Assembly (NCBI GenBank): GCA_905221605.1
Contig: CAJNDS010002579.1
Span: 576,031-640,030 of the forward strand
Direction of reading: 5' to 3'
Length of the DNA stretch: 64,000 nucleotides
Source: Symbiodinium natans
Lineage: Eukaryota; Sar; Dinophyceae; Suessiales; Symbiodiniaceae
Shown here: in pieces, positions 20,538-31,948 of the stretch
Layout of the letters: each line of letters begins with the position of its first letter
Position numbering within the stretch: position 1 is the stretch's first letter
The notes under the pieces: generated by a model
Told to the model about the DNA's origin: nothing
Seen by the model: only the letters and a program-made list of their open reading frames with translations
Databases searched by the model: none
Program-made: the position numbers and the translations under genes

Positions 20538-21704
20538 TGACCTCCACAAAGGGCCCAAGACTCCCGGTGCACCCCTGAACCACTGTTCAGGGTTTCGGGT
20601 GTGGGTTTAGGGTACCATGCCACAAGGGTTGGTTGAGTTTTGCTTGTCGAGCTTGCGATTTCGCCTCGAAAGCCCGCTTGGGTTGTTTTAAGCTCTTGTT
20701 GCTTGCTTCCCACTACCTACTCACGATGCCGCTACAACCCTTGTGCTGACCCTAAACCCTAAACCCTAAACAAGGGCTGCAGTGTCCCTTGAGGTTCGCC
20801 CCGTGCTTCCACTGAACCCTACGCCCAACACCCCTAAGCCTTCAGCCCACAGCATCTGAAAAAACGCAAGTCCTAAACACCTTCTTGTCCACGCCTCGAT
20901 TGTGAGCCGCCTGACACCTTTGCGCTTAGTTCCTGGGTTCCTGATCTGAACAAGGCGTAAACTCTTCGGCTACAGGCACAGGTTTTGCATAGACATAGAC
21001 ACAGCACGCGAGTGATCGGAACAGATGCTACAAGTCCTCCAACTATTGCAGCTATTTGGTCCTAGCGACACCCGGTCAGCTGGGTTATTAGGTAGAACAC
21101 GCCGGGCCATATGTCATGATGATTCGCGCGCCGGATGTGAGGCAAGTACGCCCCTAGGACCTCCCTTGCCTTACAAGCTTCGAAGCCGCTACTGGGTCCC
21201 TGTTGGTTGTAATTTACATTTTTGTCACATTAAATTCCCAATAAGGAATAAACATTGAGAATTTCTAATGTAACCCCAACAATGAAGCAGGTCAGTGTTG
21301 TTGGTGTAAAGTGGCTCCTTAGGGCTCAGAGGATTTCAATCTCGGAGCTTCCTCTTCTTGGGCTTAATGGGTGGCCTGTTGCGAGAAGCTAGTCAAACCC
21401 TAAACCCTAAACCCTAAACCCCAAATGGCTAGGCCGGTGGCTGAAATCACAGCCCCCAAGCCCTACCAGGTCTGAATTATGATTCAGGGAATATGCTGCC
21501 CTAAGCTCTACACCCCTCAACCCTATCTTGCCCTCGAAAGGATGATCTTTTCTGTGGCCTAAACCCTAAACCACAACCCTAAACCCTAAACCCCCTACAC
21601 TAGGAAGCCTTCAAGCCTTCCTGGGCAGGCGCAGGCACTTCTGACAGGGCTGCTGCTCTGCAAGTTTGCATCTTTTCCTCTTCACGGCTCCTGGGAGGCC
21701 GTGT

Positions 21705-21787
21705 AGGGTTTAGGGTTTTGGGTTTTGGGTTTTGGGTTTTGGGTTTTGGGTTTTGGGTTTTAGGGTCGAGGGTTTTGGGTTTAGGGG
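21705..21787 (+). repeat. ITS variant, TTTTGGG
   Basis: About seven consecutive TTTTGGG units bounded by normal TTTAGGG units: one variant amplified inside one array. Confidence 0.93.
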
Positions 21788-22484
21788 TGTAGGGACAACC
21801 CGGACGAGGCCCTTCTTCCCTTTCTTAGGGTCTAGGTTCACTTCTGCGGCCTTTTAAACCAACAAGGGTTCCCTTTTCATGCCTAGGTTACTCTTGGTTG
21901 GGCCTACGTAGGCATGGGTTCAAGAAATCCCCAGCGACGATTCCAGGAACCCGTTATAGGATTGATCTAAATATCCCTAAACCCTAAGTCCTAAACCCCC
22001 GCACGCAGACACTCAGTGGGAGCTTGGGATTGTTCACTGTGTAAGGGCCCTGAATCATCTTGGACTCGAGGGAGTCTGGACTTTGGAGTGCCGGGGAACT
22101 AGTTTGGGAGGCTACTGAGCTACATGGGGCGACTCTAGCCGGTCCTGGGGTTATGTGGGGTCAGTGGGATTAAGTAAGGTTTATTACCCGTATGCTTTAA
22201 GCATCAACGTACCAGTGAAAAGGATTAGGTCCACTCGCTCTCGAAGTCCTTGCTGCCTGCATAACGAGGACTTCTAGGGTGTGGGGTGCATTTTTTTTAG
22301 GGGGGCGGGCGGCGGGCTGATGAGCCAATCCCCTAAACTTCTACCCCCAACCCCAAACCCTAAACGGTTACAGCATAACAGCATCCTCCACACTTCCCCC
22401 CGAATCCTAGCATCCCAAAGCAATCTTCATCCTTTTACCCCAAGCCCCTATGACCCCCTTAGGGTTCAGGATTCAGGGTTTTAA

Positions 22485-22620
22485 AGATAGTTTCATGGGC
22501 CCTTAATATGGTCCCTTACCTCCTTCAAAGGGGTTCTGATGTATGGCCCCTTAATTTGTATACACGGTATAAGGGGTACCGTTCTAAGGGCCCATACTAA
22601 GGGACCATGAAACTACCCCA
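22485..22620. mobile_element. MITE family F, copy 1
   Basis: Ends TAGTTTCATGGGCCCTTA and TAAGGGACCATGAAACTA; inner words GGTCCCTTA and GTATAAGGGGTACC. A partial relative lies at 37013-37108. Confidence 0.7.
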
Positions 22621-22899
22621 AGAGTGCAGGGTGCTTGCTCAGGGCGGGCGCTGCCTGTTCGCGCTCATGAGTCGCACGGCTTCGCATTTCTCGGTGTTTG
22701 GGCTATGGAAACCGAGAACCCCCAAACTCTAAGTCGCTAGAAGCCCTTAAAGCACTACAAGCCCTGCATAAGCCCTATAAACCCTAGAAGCCCTACATCA
22801 GCCCTCTAAACCCTATAAGGTCTATGAAACTCTACAGGCCCCAAACGCCATCTTCAATTTCTGTCAGGGTCAGGAGGTCGCTGAGGGTTCTGGAGCATA

Positions 22900-22915
22900 C
22901 CCCCCCCCCCCCCCC
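22900..22915 (+). repeat. Poly(C) run
   Basis: About sixteen C. Confidence 0.9.
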
Positions 22916-22984
22916 GCTTTGAATATCTGAGAAGCTCCCTGCAGCAAAACGGGCAGACATGGCTCATAAGCTGTTTCAGACGGA

Positions 22985-23050
22985 GAACCCTAAACCCTAT
23001 AAACCTTAAACTCTAAAGTTTAGGGTTTAGGGTTTAGGGTTCTAAACCCT
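22985..23050. repeat. ITS inverted pair with almost no spacer
   Basis: Degenerate CCCTAAA units run into TTTAGGG units at AACTCTAAAGTTTAGGG, then flip again to CTAAACCCTGAACCC. Confidence 0.88.
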
Positions 23051-23188
23051 GAACCCAAGTTCAGGGCGGCTCAGGATGCTCAGGATTTCTTCTGAGCTCT
23101 GAAATTTTCGCGTCAGCCATTCTACATGTCGAAGGCCCAACCGCAAGCTCAACAGAAAAGCACACCCTCCACACACTCGTTCTTCAAA

Positions 23189-23227
23189 ACCCTAAACCCT
23201 AAACCCTAAACCCTAAACCCTAAACCC
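23189..23227 (-). repeat. ITS, about 5 CCCTAAA units
   Basis: Left partner of the array at 23318. Confidence 0.93.
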
Positions 23228-23317
23228 CTCAAGCGCAGCTCGAAGCCTAGACAACACCCGAAGAGCTCAAGGAAGCAGCATGCAGAAAAGCTGTCACACC
23301 GTGATGGCATAGGATGG

Positions 23318-23350
23318 TATAGGGTTTTAGGGTTTAGGGTTTAGGGTATA
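23318..23350 (+). repeat. ITS, about 4 TTTAGGG units
   Basis: Flanked on both sides by a GGTATA-like word (GGATGGTATAGGG and AGGGTATACC). Confidence 0.9.
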
Positions 23351-24363
23351 CCTGGACCCGGACCCCCACTCTCAATTGGTAGCCGCTATTTGCTGCTCCC
23401 ATTTTCTTCCTGTGCGATACCAAAAGCGGCTGGGTTTGGCTTCGCCCTTCGGGTTCATGGGCTTCACCAGTCGGATGTAGGTTCACATGTTCAGGGCCAA
23501 GCACGCCGGTTGCTCCATGACCGTCGAGAAACTCATGTTTGTATGTTTTGTTGGGAGAGGGGGGTCTTGCTTAATGGTTAGCAAATACACCCTATACTCT
23601 TACTAAGTTAGACACCGACGAAAACTCCCCTTCAGGGTCTAGGTAGACGCTGTTTCTCGGCCTGTTTCTCGGCCTTTAGTCGCGTTTTAGTCGCCTTCGA
23701 GGGAATTCTGGAGCCAAGGCAAGCTGAACCATGCTTGCTTCCCGAACTGCGTCTGCTTGTGGTCAGGATCGGCAGTGGGGAATCGAGTTTAATTAGGGCT
23801 GAGGGTTTAGGACCCTAGGACCCAGCCCAAAGCGAAGTCGCCTGTGTTCTATAGAATCCTAAACTCTAAACTGTGCATTCTCGCTTTCATGACTCTTCCA
23901 GCATGAAAGCTCGGAGCGGTCGCCTCCGCCAAGACCTTCCACCAGGCCTTAACATCGTACGTCCCTGAGCAGTTGCGAAGCCTCCTCAGCTACAGTCAGC
24001 CACAGACACATGGCTTCTGCCAGATGAAACCCTAAAGCCAGCTTGCCAGGACTTCCCCCTGGCGAGGCGGCTGGGTCACAAGCCATGCAGCCTGTGCGCT
24101 CCAGTAGAAGTATAGCATCAACCCCTAAACCCTGAACTCCAAACCCCAAACCCTAAACCCTAAACTCTAAACCCTACTACAAGTATGCCTCCCAAAGCTT
24201 TGGCAGCACATGACTTTTGACAAGGCTGTGCGTATGACGCACCTAGACGGAACTACCCAAAGGGCTTGGGCGTCCCCAATTGACGAAACCCTAAACCCTA
24301 AACCCAAGGAGCATAGTACAGTTGCAGGGCTTAGTGCTTCAGTGAAACAGCCTTTAAGAACCC

Positions 24364-24405
24364 CCCTAAACCCTAAACCCTAAACCCTAAACCCTAAATC
24401 CTAAA
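24364..24405 (-). repeat. ITS, about 6 CCCTAAA units
   Basis: Follows TTTAAGAACCCC, a word resembling a family C end. Confidence 0.93.
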
Positions 24406-24577
24406 ACCGTATTTATGGCGTCCCAAGTCAGAAGTTTTTCATCCTCCACCCAGCAGCCTACCAGTTCGAATCTTTGCTCGAGCCCCGAAGCCCTAAGCCC
24501 TACAAACCCCAATTCGCCGCGAGTGTCAGCCAGGCAAGTGCCACGAACAGGCTTAACCCCAGGCCCATGTCTACTTT

Positions 24578-24684
24578 TTTTGCTTCGTAAACCCCAATAA
24601 AATCTCAAGGAACAATCCCTACATTATTGCCCTTATAAGGAAGAATATTACATGTCTTTATGGGGTTTCTTAAGCACATAGTAG
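24578..24684. mobile_element. MITE family C, copy 4
   Basis: Degraded left end TTGCTTCGTAAACCCC, centre CCCTACATTATTGCCCTTAT, right end GTTTCTTAAGCACATAGTAG. Confidence 0.75.
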
Positions 24685-24980
24685 CCCTAAACCCTGAGCC
24701 AGATGTCGTACAGTAGACCCCGCAGTGCTGTGGCTAGTCGGGTGGCAACAAAAACCCTAGCCCTACACCCTAAACCCCTAACTAAAACCCGAACCCTAAA
24801 CCCTAACCCCCAACCCCTAAACCCTAAACCCTACACCCTAAACCCAAAACCATGTCTGAAAGGTCCAGGAGGATCCCATCCGCGAGTTGCTGGCTCCTGA
24901 GGCAGTGCCGCCTTGCTGCGCGCGCCTCCGTGCGCTCTGCAGGAGAGCAACAGGGCGCGGAGATTTCGGGTTTCGGGGTT

Positions 24981-25085
24981 TTGGATGTTCCCCTTATACT
25001 TGCAGCCCTTAATAAGGAGTACATAGTACCCTTTATTGTAATCCCTTTTAAGGACTGCTAGTATAAGAAGGGGGAACATCCCTAG
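24981..25085. mobile_element. MITE family A, copy 2
   Basis: TTGGATGTTCCCCTTATACT at the left and AGTATAAGAAGGGGGAACAT at the right. TTTCGGG and TTTGGGG telomere variants abut the two ends. Confidence 0.88.
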
Positions 25086-25707
25086 TTGGGGTTTGGGGTT
25101 TAGGGTTTTAGGGTTTTCACCCACATGAAGAAAGCAGTCGGGCTAACCCCGAGCGGGTCACCCAAGAAGCCGATCCTGCATCCGTCGTTGAACAACATCT
25201 CAAGAGTACCCTTCTGAGTTTTCCCGGAATTCTTACCCCTAAACCCTAAACCCTAAACCCTTTACTCTTGGGGTTCCTGTGGGTGCACATGTCTGCAACC
25301 CTTGGTGGCCAAGCAGAGCATGCTTTGAGCATTCGCTCCTGAATCTGAAGGACCTACTGAAGAACCCGTAACCTACCTTCTACCTAAGAATCCCTGCCCA
25401 CGCTGCAGGCACCTTGCAATTCCCAGTGGCTCGCCCCAATGCCAGTTTGGAAGCAAGTGCTGGCACTGCCCTCTGTCCAGGTCTTAAAAATCCCACAGAA
25501 GCACACGCCCCCCCCCTCCCCGCCCGCCCCCTCCAAGTTGCTGCTGGCTCTGTCATGGATCGTCACATACTCCCACCTTATGAGAGCCCTTCCAGAGGAT
25601 CCAACCGGGCGAAGAGCTGACCTTCTGCTACTTTGGCCGCTCGCAATCTCTACTGTATGCGAGCTCCACAACCATGGCGCAAGCTTACTGGGAACTTGGA
25701 TGTAGCT

Positions 25708-25770
25708 TCAGGTACTTGGAGGTTCATGGTACGTTATTCGCCCCGGGTAGAACTCTAACCCGAAGGTACT
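25708..25770. mobile_element. Family B fragment
   Basis: TACTTGGAGGTTCATGGTAC matches a family B end; the rest diverges. Confidence 0.4.
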
Positions 25771-25865
25771 ACCGGGCCTTACAAGGGGCTATACCTACCC
25801 TTTTAGTTGGGTTGCCCCCAAGCTATGGTTTGGGGCTGCTGGGCGAGACTAGCAACACGGCTTCC

Positions 25866-25916
25866 TAAACCCTAAACCCTGAACCCTGAACCCTAAACCC
25901 TAAACCCTAAACCCTC
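25866..25916 (-). repeat. ITS, about 7 CCCTAAA units
   Basis: Two CCCTGAA variants near the start. Confidence 0.93.
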
Positions 25917-26046
25917 GGAATGGGGGCTTGAAGGGTTTGGCTTCATGGTTGAATGCGGGAGTCCGTTGCGCCAAACGCAAAACCCAGTCCCTAAAACTTA
26001 CGCCCGGTGCGAGCGTGAGTCAGCGTGAGCATCGAAGCCTTAAACC

Positions 26047-26098
26047 CTGTAGGGTTTAAGGCTTAGGGTTTAGGGTTTAGGGTTTCGGGTTTGGGGTT
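26047..26098 (+). repeat. ITS, about 6 TTTAGGG-type units
   Basis: TTTCGGG and TTTGGGG variants at the distal end. Confidence 0.9.
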
Positions 26099-26238
26099 AC
26101 GAGTTACCTCTCTTTCGCTCCCCCCCCCGGTTGAAGTTGAAGCCGAGCATGGCTGCTCTACCGAAGGTGGTGACTTCGCAGTGCAAGTGCAGAACACCGA
26201 GGCGTCTGTGTTTCTTTATAGGGTTCTGGGTGAGAAGG

Positions 26239-26347
26239 TTGGGGATGTTCCCGCTTGTACTAACAGTCCTGAATTTAGGGATTATAGCACACCCCCCCTT
26301 GCTAGAATCCCTGTTAAGGACTCTTAGCAGAAGGGGGAACATCCCAA
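26239..26347. mobile_element. MITE family A, copy 3
   Basis: GGGATGTTCCCGCTTGTACT arm, centre GGGATTATAGCACACCCCCC, closing arm with GAACATCCCAA. Confidence 0.88.
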
Positions 26348-26581
26348 TGTAGGGGTTTGAGGGTTCAGGGTTACTACTACAGTTCCGCGGTAGGTCCGAA
26401 GAAGGCACCTCATACCTGGACCCCAACAGAATCGACACTGAACACCCTAGACCCTAAGCCCTGCAAAGCCCCCTGAAGCACTATAAACCCGAAAGCCCTA
26501 CTAAGCCTAAAGCCCCAAAGCTCTATCAACCCCTTGAAGGTCTGAAGCCCCAATGCCCTCAAGCCCTGAACCCTAAACCTC

Positions 26582-26783
26582 CACTTGGAGGTTCAGGGTG
26601 CTTCTTAAGCAATTCGCACGGAAACGAATTTAGGCCCTGAAGTGCCCGAGCATGGTGGTAATTGGGGTATAAGTACCGTGATTATTAGGTTAATAAGTAC
26701 CTTAAGCCCTAAACCCTAAACCCTAAACCCTAAACCCTAAACCCCTTGTTATTGGGTTAATAAGTATCCGCAAGCCTCCAACT
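26582..26783. mobile_element. MITE family B, copy 3, carrying an ITS
   Basis: Left end CACTTGGAGGTTCAGGGTGC. An ITS of about six CCCTAAA units (26704-26745) sits between TTATTAGGTTAATAAGTACC and TTATTGGGTTAATAAGTATC, the same position as in copy 2. Confidence 0.85.
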
Positions 26784-27132
26784 CTTGAGGCGCGGCGGCA
26801 GCGACTTCGTGCGGGCTTCGAGTTTGACTGCAGCTGCGACGCCCATGTCGCAGTCAGAGTTGAAGGGGGGTTGAGTTGGTTTTGGGTTTAGGGTTTAGGG
26901 TTTAGGGTCGAGTTGGTTTAGGGTCTACATAGCATAGGGTTTGTAGGGCCTTGTAGGGTTCATGATAGGGTTTGGAGAGTCGGTTTAGGGTTTACATAGG
27001 GTTTGTAGGGTTTATGTAACTGGGGTTTAGAGAGGGTTTTTGTACAGCGGTTTTTGTAGGCTTTAGAGGTTTACAGGGCTTGTAGTGTTTGTACGGTTTA
27101 GAAGGCTTCATGGCGTTCGGGATGCTGGGGTC

Positions 27133-27188
27133 TAGGGTTTAGGGTTTAGGGTTTAGGGTTTAGGGTTTAGGGTTTAGGGTTTAGGGTC
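27133..27188 (+). repeat. ITS, about 8 TTTAGGG units
   Basis: Bounded on both sides by GGGTCTA variants. Irregular TTTGTAGGG-type words fill the preceding 250 bp. Confidence 0.93.
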
Positions 27189-27844
27189 TATAAAGTTTTC
27201 AGGGTTCAGGGCTAGGATGGATTGAGGATTTCTGTTTTAGGGCTCTTGCGGTTCAAGTCACTGAAGGCTGAATCCTGAGCCCATAGGGTTTCAGTTGTGG
27301 TGGGATCTCGGGGGCAAGGCGTTGTTGGCTCCATGTTCTCCACGAAAGCCCACGAACTCGCCGGAGGAACACCCTGTGGTTTAGGGTTTTTTCGGGTTTA
27401 GCCGCTAGCCCCTACATTCAGTGCCCCCCGTCCCCCACCCTGAACCCTAAACCCTAAACCCTAGAATGTAGGTTTAGGCCTGTGGGCTGGAAGCTGCCCC
27501 AGGGAGACTGAGGCATTGCTCCCCTTCAAAACCCAAAGGCTATGCTCATGTGGCGACAGGGGCCTAAACCCTAAACCCGAAACCCTAAACCCTAAACCCT
27601 AAGCCCTCCACACCTAAACAGCTCTGACCGGTAAACCCTGCACCTTCAAGCCCATTTCCCACCAGACCTACACTGCCCTGGACTTGTCCTGTGCCAGAAG
27701 GCATCCTCATGAATAAATGGCAGGCTTTAGGGCTTAGGGTTTAGGCTTAGGGCTTGTGGTAGTCTGAGAGTCATGTTTTTGTGCTTGGCGCAGCAGCTTC
27801 TCTGGACCTCATGTGGGTTTCAGCTTGGAATCTTGATGTTGTAC

Positions 27845-27965
27845 CCTTGGGTTTGGGTCCCTTTTTAGAAAGATCCTCCAAGGGGATATAAGGGCCAGAT
27901 GAGGAGGGGAGCCCCCTAGGGGTACATCCTTAGGGGAAGATTGACTCCCTTGAGAGCCAGGAACT
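27845..27965. repeat. Family I element, copy 1
   Basis: Shares TTGGGTTTG, AAAGATCCTC, AGGGGATATAAGGCC-like and CTCCCTTGA words in order with 32866-32965. Confidence 0.6.
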
Positions 27966-28253
27966 CTGCGAACCAGGTGCTGCTTGCCTCGAAGATGATT
28001 TAGGGTTCAGGGTTGAGGGTTTAGGGTTGAGGGTTTAGTAGGGTTTAGGGTTTAGGGCCTGAACAGCTTGAGTGTGGTCCTGGCAGAAGCAGTGCAGGCT
28101 GGATGCAAAAACAGCCGGGGCATTGTAGAAGTTTTGTCAGCTATCGATGCTTTGATTGGAGAACGCGCGCATGGCGCGGCATCTTAAGAACGGAACTTGC
28201 AGGGATGTAGAGAATAGAAAGGTGAGATATTAGGGCTCTCCCCTTCGCAGCAT

Positions 28254-28302
28254 ACATATACATACTGTATAAACATATAGTATATGTTTATACATATCAT
28301 GC
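28254..28302. repeat. TA-rich hairpin
   Basis: Near-perfect inverted repeat TATAAACATATAGTATATGTTTATA. Confidence 0.8.
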
Positions 28303-28405
28303 CTACCATTGTGCTGGGTTGTCTTGTTCCCCTAGGACCCCATGAAGCCCAGCGACAGGGTGGCTTGGAAAAGCCCGGGGATCCCTACAGTTTGTTCGGT
28401 CCCTC

Positions 28406-28452
28406 AAACCCTAAACCCTAAACCCTGAACCCTGAACCCTAAACCCTAAACC
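28406..28452 (-). repeat. ITS, about 6 CCCTAAA units
   Basis: Two adjacent CCCTGAA variants. Confidence 0.93.
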
Positions 28453-29028
28453 CCCATCCCCCCGACGACTGGAGTCGTGGTACGCGCCCGCTTCGGTACC
28501 GGGTAATATCTAGCAATTTTGTGTCCGCACTACAAGATTCAACTAACGTTAGGTTTTTTCTTCTAGAACCTATTCATGTGATTCCATTTCATCATTACAA
28601 ATAACTACGTTTCATTAGTGTCATTTTGCGTGGAGATTTTTTGGAGGAGTTCCTACAACAAGGATTGCACGGTTGTGTGCCGCCTATATATATATATATA
28701 TACAACTATATATACACAGATATGGGCAGTTCTCAAAAGTATCGTCCCTTTTTGGTGTACCCTGAATAAGCGGGGCCCGCCTCAGAATCAGGACCCCCCC
28801 AAAATGGGCCATATCTTAGAGCAGAGAAGTGACCATATACATACATGTATATATGTGTATATATACATATATATATATATATGTATGTTGTTTTGGGGTT
28901 TCGGTGGTTTTAGGTTGAGGGAAGCCCCCCTCGACCCTAAACCCTAAAGCCCCAGAAGCAAAGGACCAGCCATCCAAGAGCTACGGCCAGCTCTGCGGCA
29001 CGGCGGCAGGGGAATTGGGATCTGAGGG

Positions 29029-29220
29029 TTTTAGGGTTTGAGGGTTTGAGGGTTTTATAGGGTTTCAGGGTTTCAGGGTTTCAGGGTTTTAGGGTTTGAG
29101 GGTTTGAGGGTTTGAGGGTTTTAGGGTTTTAGGGTTTGAGGGTTTGAGGGTTTTAGGGTTTTAGGGTTTTAGGGGTTTGGGGGTTTGGGGTTTTGGGGTT
29201 TTGGGGTTTGGGGTTTGGGG
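29029..29220 (+). repeat. ITS variant array, TTTGAGGG/TTTTAGGG/TTTCAGGG
   Basis: About 190 bp of eight-base variants in blocks of the same type, ending in TTTGGGG units. The block pattern suggests slippage of single variants. Confidence 0.93.
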
Positions 29221-29346
29221 CTTCTGAGAATTTAGGGCTGAGGCGCCGGGTTCAAGCAGGGTTTCCTGTTTAGGAGTGAGGGTTCAGGCCTGTCCTTGCG
29301 CCACCATAGGTTGACCTTCAGGGGAAAAGGAAATGTCCTTACCGAT

Positions 29347-29420
29347 TGTCATGGGTTTCCCTACAACCCCCCCCCCCCCCCATACTACCCCGAGAGGGGG
29401 TAGTATGGAAACCCATGACA
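29347..29420. repeat. Nested inverted repeat with poly(C)
   Basis: Outer arms TGTCATGGGTTTCC (29347-29360) and GGAAACCCATGACA (29407-29420); inner hairpin CCATACTACCCC with GGGGTAGTATGG. A C15 run lies between the arms. Confidence 0.9.
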
Positions 29421-29545
29421 TGTGGTTTTCTAGCTTTTGTTGCCAGGTACAGGGATGGCTGGGGTCTGAGGTTGTCCAGAAGAACCTTCTTCCCATCTTT
29501 CGAGGATCCCGTGTAAACAACATGAGACCCCCCAAAATGGACCCT

Positions 29546-29572
29546 CCCCCCCCCCCCCCTCCCCCCCCCCCT
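29546..29572 (+). repeat. Poly(C)-rich run
   Basis: C13 and C10 separated by T. Confidence 0.9.
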
Positions 29573-29811
29573 TTCTTCTGGTTTCTGATAGCTAGTTCGG
29601 GCTTTCTCGGCCCTACTTGCCCCTAAACCCGAAAACTTTTTTTGGTTGCACAGTGAAAGCTCCATTGCTTTTCTGAGATGACCAATGTTGTTCGGGTGTT
29701 GCCTGGTATCTTTCTTTGGAGCACAACCCGGGTCTGAAGACCTTTCCATGTTCAGGTTTTAGCGTTTAGGGCTTGGTTGCGGCTCCTGCTGCGGAGTTTG
29801 GTGGGTTCCGG

Positions 29812-30089
29812 GTTTAGGGTTTAGGGTTTCGGGTTTAGGGTTTAGGGTTTAGGGTTTAGGGTTTAGGGTTTAGGGTTTAGGGTTTAGGGTTTAGGGTTTA
29901 GGGTTTAGGGTTTAGGGTTTAGGGTTTAGGGTTTAGGGTTTAGGGTTTAGGGTTTAGGGTTTAGGGTTTAGGTTAGGGTTTAGGGTTTAGGGTTTAGGGT
30001 TTAGGGTTTAGGGTTTAGGGTTTAGGGTTTAGGGTTTAGGGTTTAGGGTTTAGGGTTTAGGGTTTAGGGTTTAGGGTTTAGGGTTTAGG
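29812..30089 (+). repeat. Longest ITS, about 40 TTTAGGG units
   Basis: About 280 bp, almost perfect apart from two early TTTCGGG units and one TTAGGG deletion near 29973. The flanks carry ordinary mosaic sequence, so it is internal. Confidence 0.98.
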
Positions 30090-30300
30090 GAGACAGGCGG
30101 CTACTGATCAGGCAACATCGATTGGGGCACACAGCCCTAAACCCTACAAGAGTCGAAACCCTACACCTTAAACCCTAAACCCTAAACCCTAGCCTAAGCC
30201 CTTCCTTGGTTTCTTCGCACGTCTCCTTTGGACACAAACCGCGAAGGCAAGCGGGCCCTTTGCTTTGGCTGCTGGGCTGAAAAGCATGGTTGATATTCGC

Positions 30301-30415
30301 GGTTTAGGGGTTTAGGGGCTTAGGGGTTTAGGGCTTAGGGGTTTAGGGGTTTTGGGGTTTTAGGGCTTAGGGGTTTAGGGGTTTAGGGGCTTAGAGGCTT
30401 AGGGTTTTAGGGTGG
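30301..30415 (+). repeat. ITS variant, TTTAGGGG octamer
   Basis: About fourteen eight-base units mixed with CTTAGGGG. Confidence 0.92.
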
Positions 30416-30899
30416 TAGACAAGTGGTACCCTTTTACCCCTTTTTTTGGGGGTTGGAAACTTAGGGTTCAGGTTTAGGGCTTACCTCCCTTTATGGTTTG
30501 AGGTTTAGGGTTCTTGATAGACTCGTGGTACTCTTTGACCCTTTTTCTGGGTTCCAGGTTCCCTTCTTAAGTGCCGCCAAAATAGGAGGTTCGAATAATA
30601 AGGCTTATGGTGTGTGTGTGTGTGTTTTTTTTAATGGGGGAGGGGTTGAATTAGTGTACCCCCTGACTTGGGAGACACCCATAACTTGATTCAAGTTAGC
30701 TTAGCACGAGATAGGCAGAACGTTCGTGCGGCGTTCCGAAGCTGCAGGCCTTGGACATGTATTCAGCCCCGAGCCCACGAAGCCTGAAGTAAATGGGCCG
30801 AACGATAGGTGTATAGGTGTATGTGTAGATATGACTGCATAGATGCATTTTCTTCCACATACCCATGCAGGTCAAGCATCCAAGCACCAGAAAGTCTAG

Positions 30900-30969
30900 G
30901 GTGGGGGCGGGGGGGAGGGGGGGGGGGGGGCGGGGGGGGGGGAGGGGAGGGGGGGGGGGGGGGGGAGGG

Positions 30970-31000
<31 letters not shown>

Positions 31001-31199
31001 AGGGGGGGGGGGGGGGGGGGGAGGGAGGGGGGAGGGGGGGGGGGGGGGGGGGGGGAGGGGGAGGGGGGGGGGGGGGGGGGAGGGGGAGGGGGGGGGGGGG
31101 GGGGGGGGGAGGGGGAGGGGGGGGGGGGGGGGGAGGGGGGGGGGGGGGGAGGGGGAGGGGGGGGGGGGGGGGGGGGGGGTAGCGGGGGAGGTGGGGAGC
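30900..31199 (+). repeat. 300-bp poly(G) tract with A interruptions
   Basis: G runs of about 4-36 separated by single A or rare C, often as AGGGGGAGGGGG. Open frames here (poly-Gly on plus, poly-Pro on minus) are composition only. Confidence 0.97.
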
Positions 31200-31224
31200 A
31201 GGAACCCTTCCAATTCAAGAAATT

Positions 31225-31370
31225 TTAAGAATAATATACGAGTAAACAAGAGTAGGAATGTTTAGAATGTAAGAAATTTTGGTTTCATATACTAGTAAAC
31301 AAGAGTAGGAATCCTTACCACTTAGGAAATGGTAGAATAATATTCCAGTATACAAGAGTAGGAATCCCTC
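31225..31370 (+). repeat. Short tandem repeat beside the G tract
   Basis: Three imperfect units containing AGTAAACAAGAGTAGGAAT, about 53-60 bp apart. Confidence 0.8.
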
Positions 31371-31839
31371 AATGGCTGTTTTGGGCACAGTTATTCAAGC
31401 AGCAAGGGGTGTCAAGTTTGGAGGTCCTTCCAGATATCCCTGCAAGCCCTGCAAGGGAAGCCGCCGCCACTGCCGCCAAAGGACTGTTTAAGGGTGTTCG
31501 GAAGATACATGGAGCCTTTGCAGGGGCATACAGGGCTTATGCTGTTTTATAGGTGCTTCATGTGATGTTTTTGCTTTTTTTTGTTCATGGTGCTGTGGGG
31601 CTTAACTTAGGGCTTCGATGCGCGTGGAAGAACCATTTGCTTCGTTTGGAAGCTGGCTCTCCAATCTTCATCTTGGGCCTACAACCCCAAAAGCCTAAAC
31701 TTTAAACCCTAAACTCAATCACTCATGCAGCCTAAGTTTCCGCACTCGGGCGCAAGACAGAACAACAAGGCCGAACCTTGCAGAACCCCCATTGATAGGA
31801 TTCTTGGGTGGCCAATGGGAAAGTAGGAAGCAGGCTTTC

Positions 31840-31948
31840 CCTAAGGGTCCATGTACCTATATAGTATATACTTGGGCCTTAAAGGGGGTTCCCATATAGT
31901 AGCTTTAGGGCCTAAGTATATACTGTACAGGTACATGGACCCTTAGGC
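31840..31948. mobile_element. MITE family D, copy 1
   Basis: Ends CTAAGGGTCCATGTACCTAT and its reverse complement; inner arms TATACTTGGGCC and GGCCTAAGTATA. Confidence 0.88.

Noticed and set aside
28618-28947. 109-codon frame
   Set aside because: Runs through two TA microsatellites giving Ile-Tyr repeats and has no domain.
29812-30089. A true chromosome end at the longest TTTAGGG array
   Set aside because: Ordinary mosaic sequence continues on both sides, and many arrays in both orientations exist.
30763-31249. Poly-Gly and poly-Pro open frames over the G tract
   Set aside because: They arise from the homopolymer composition and exist in several frames on both strands.
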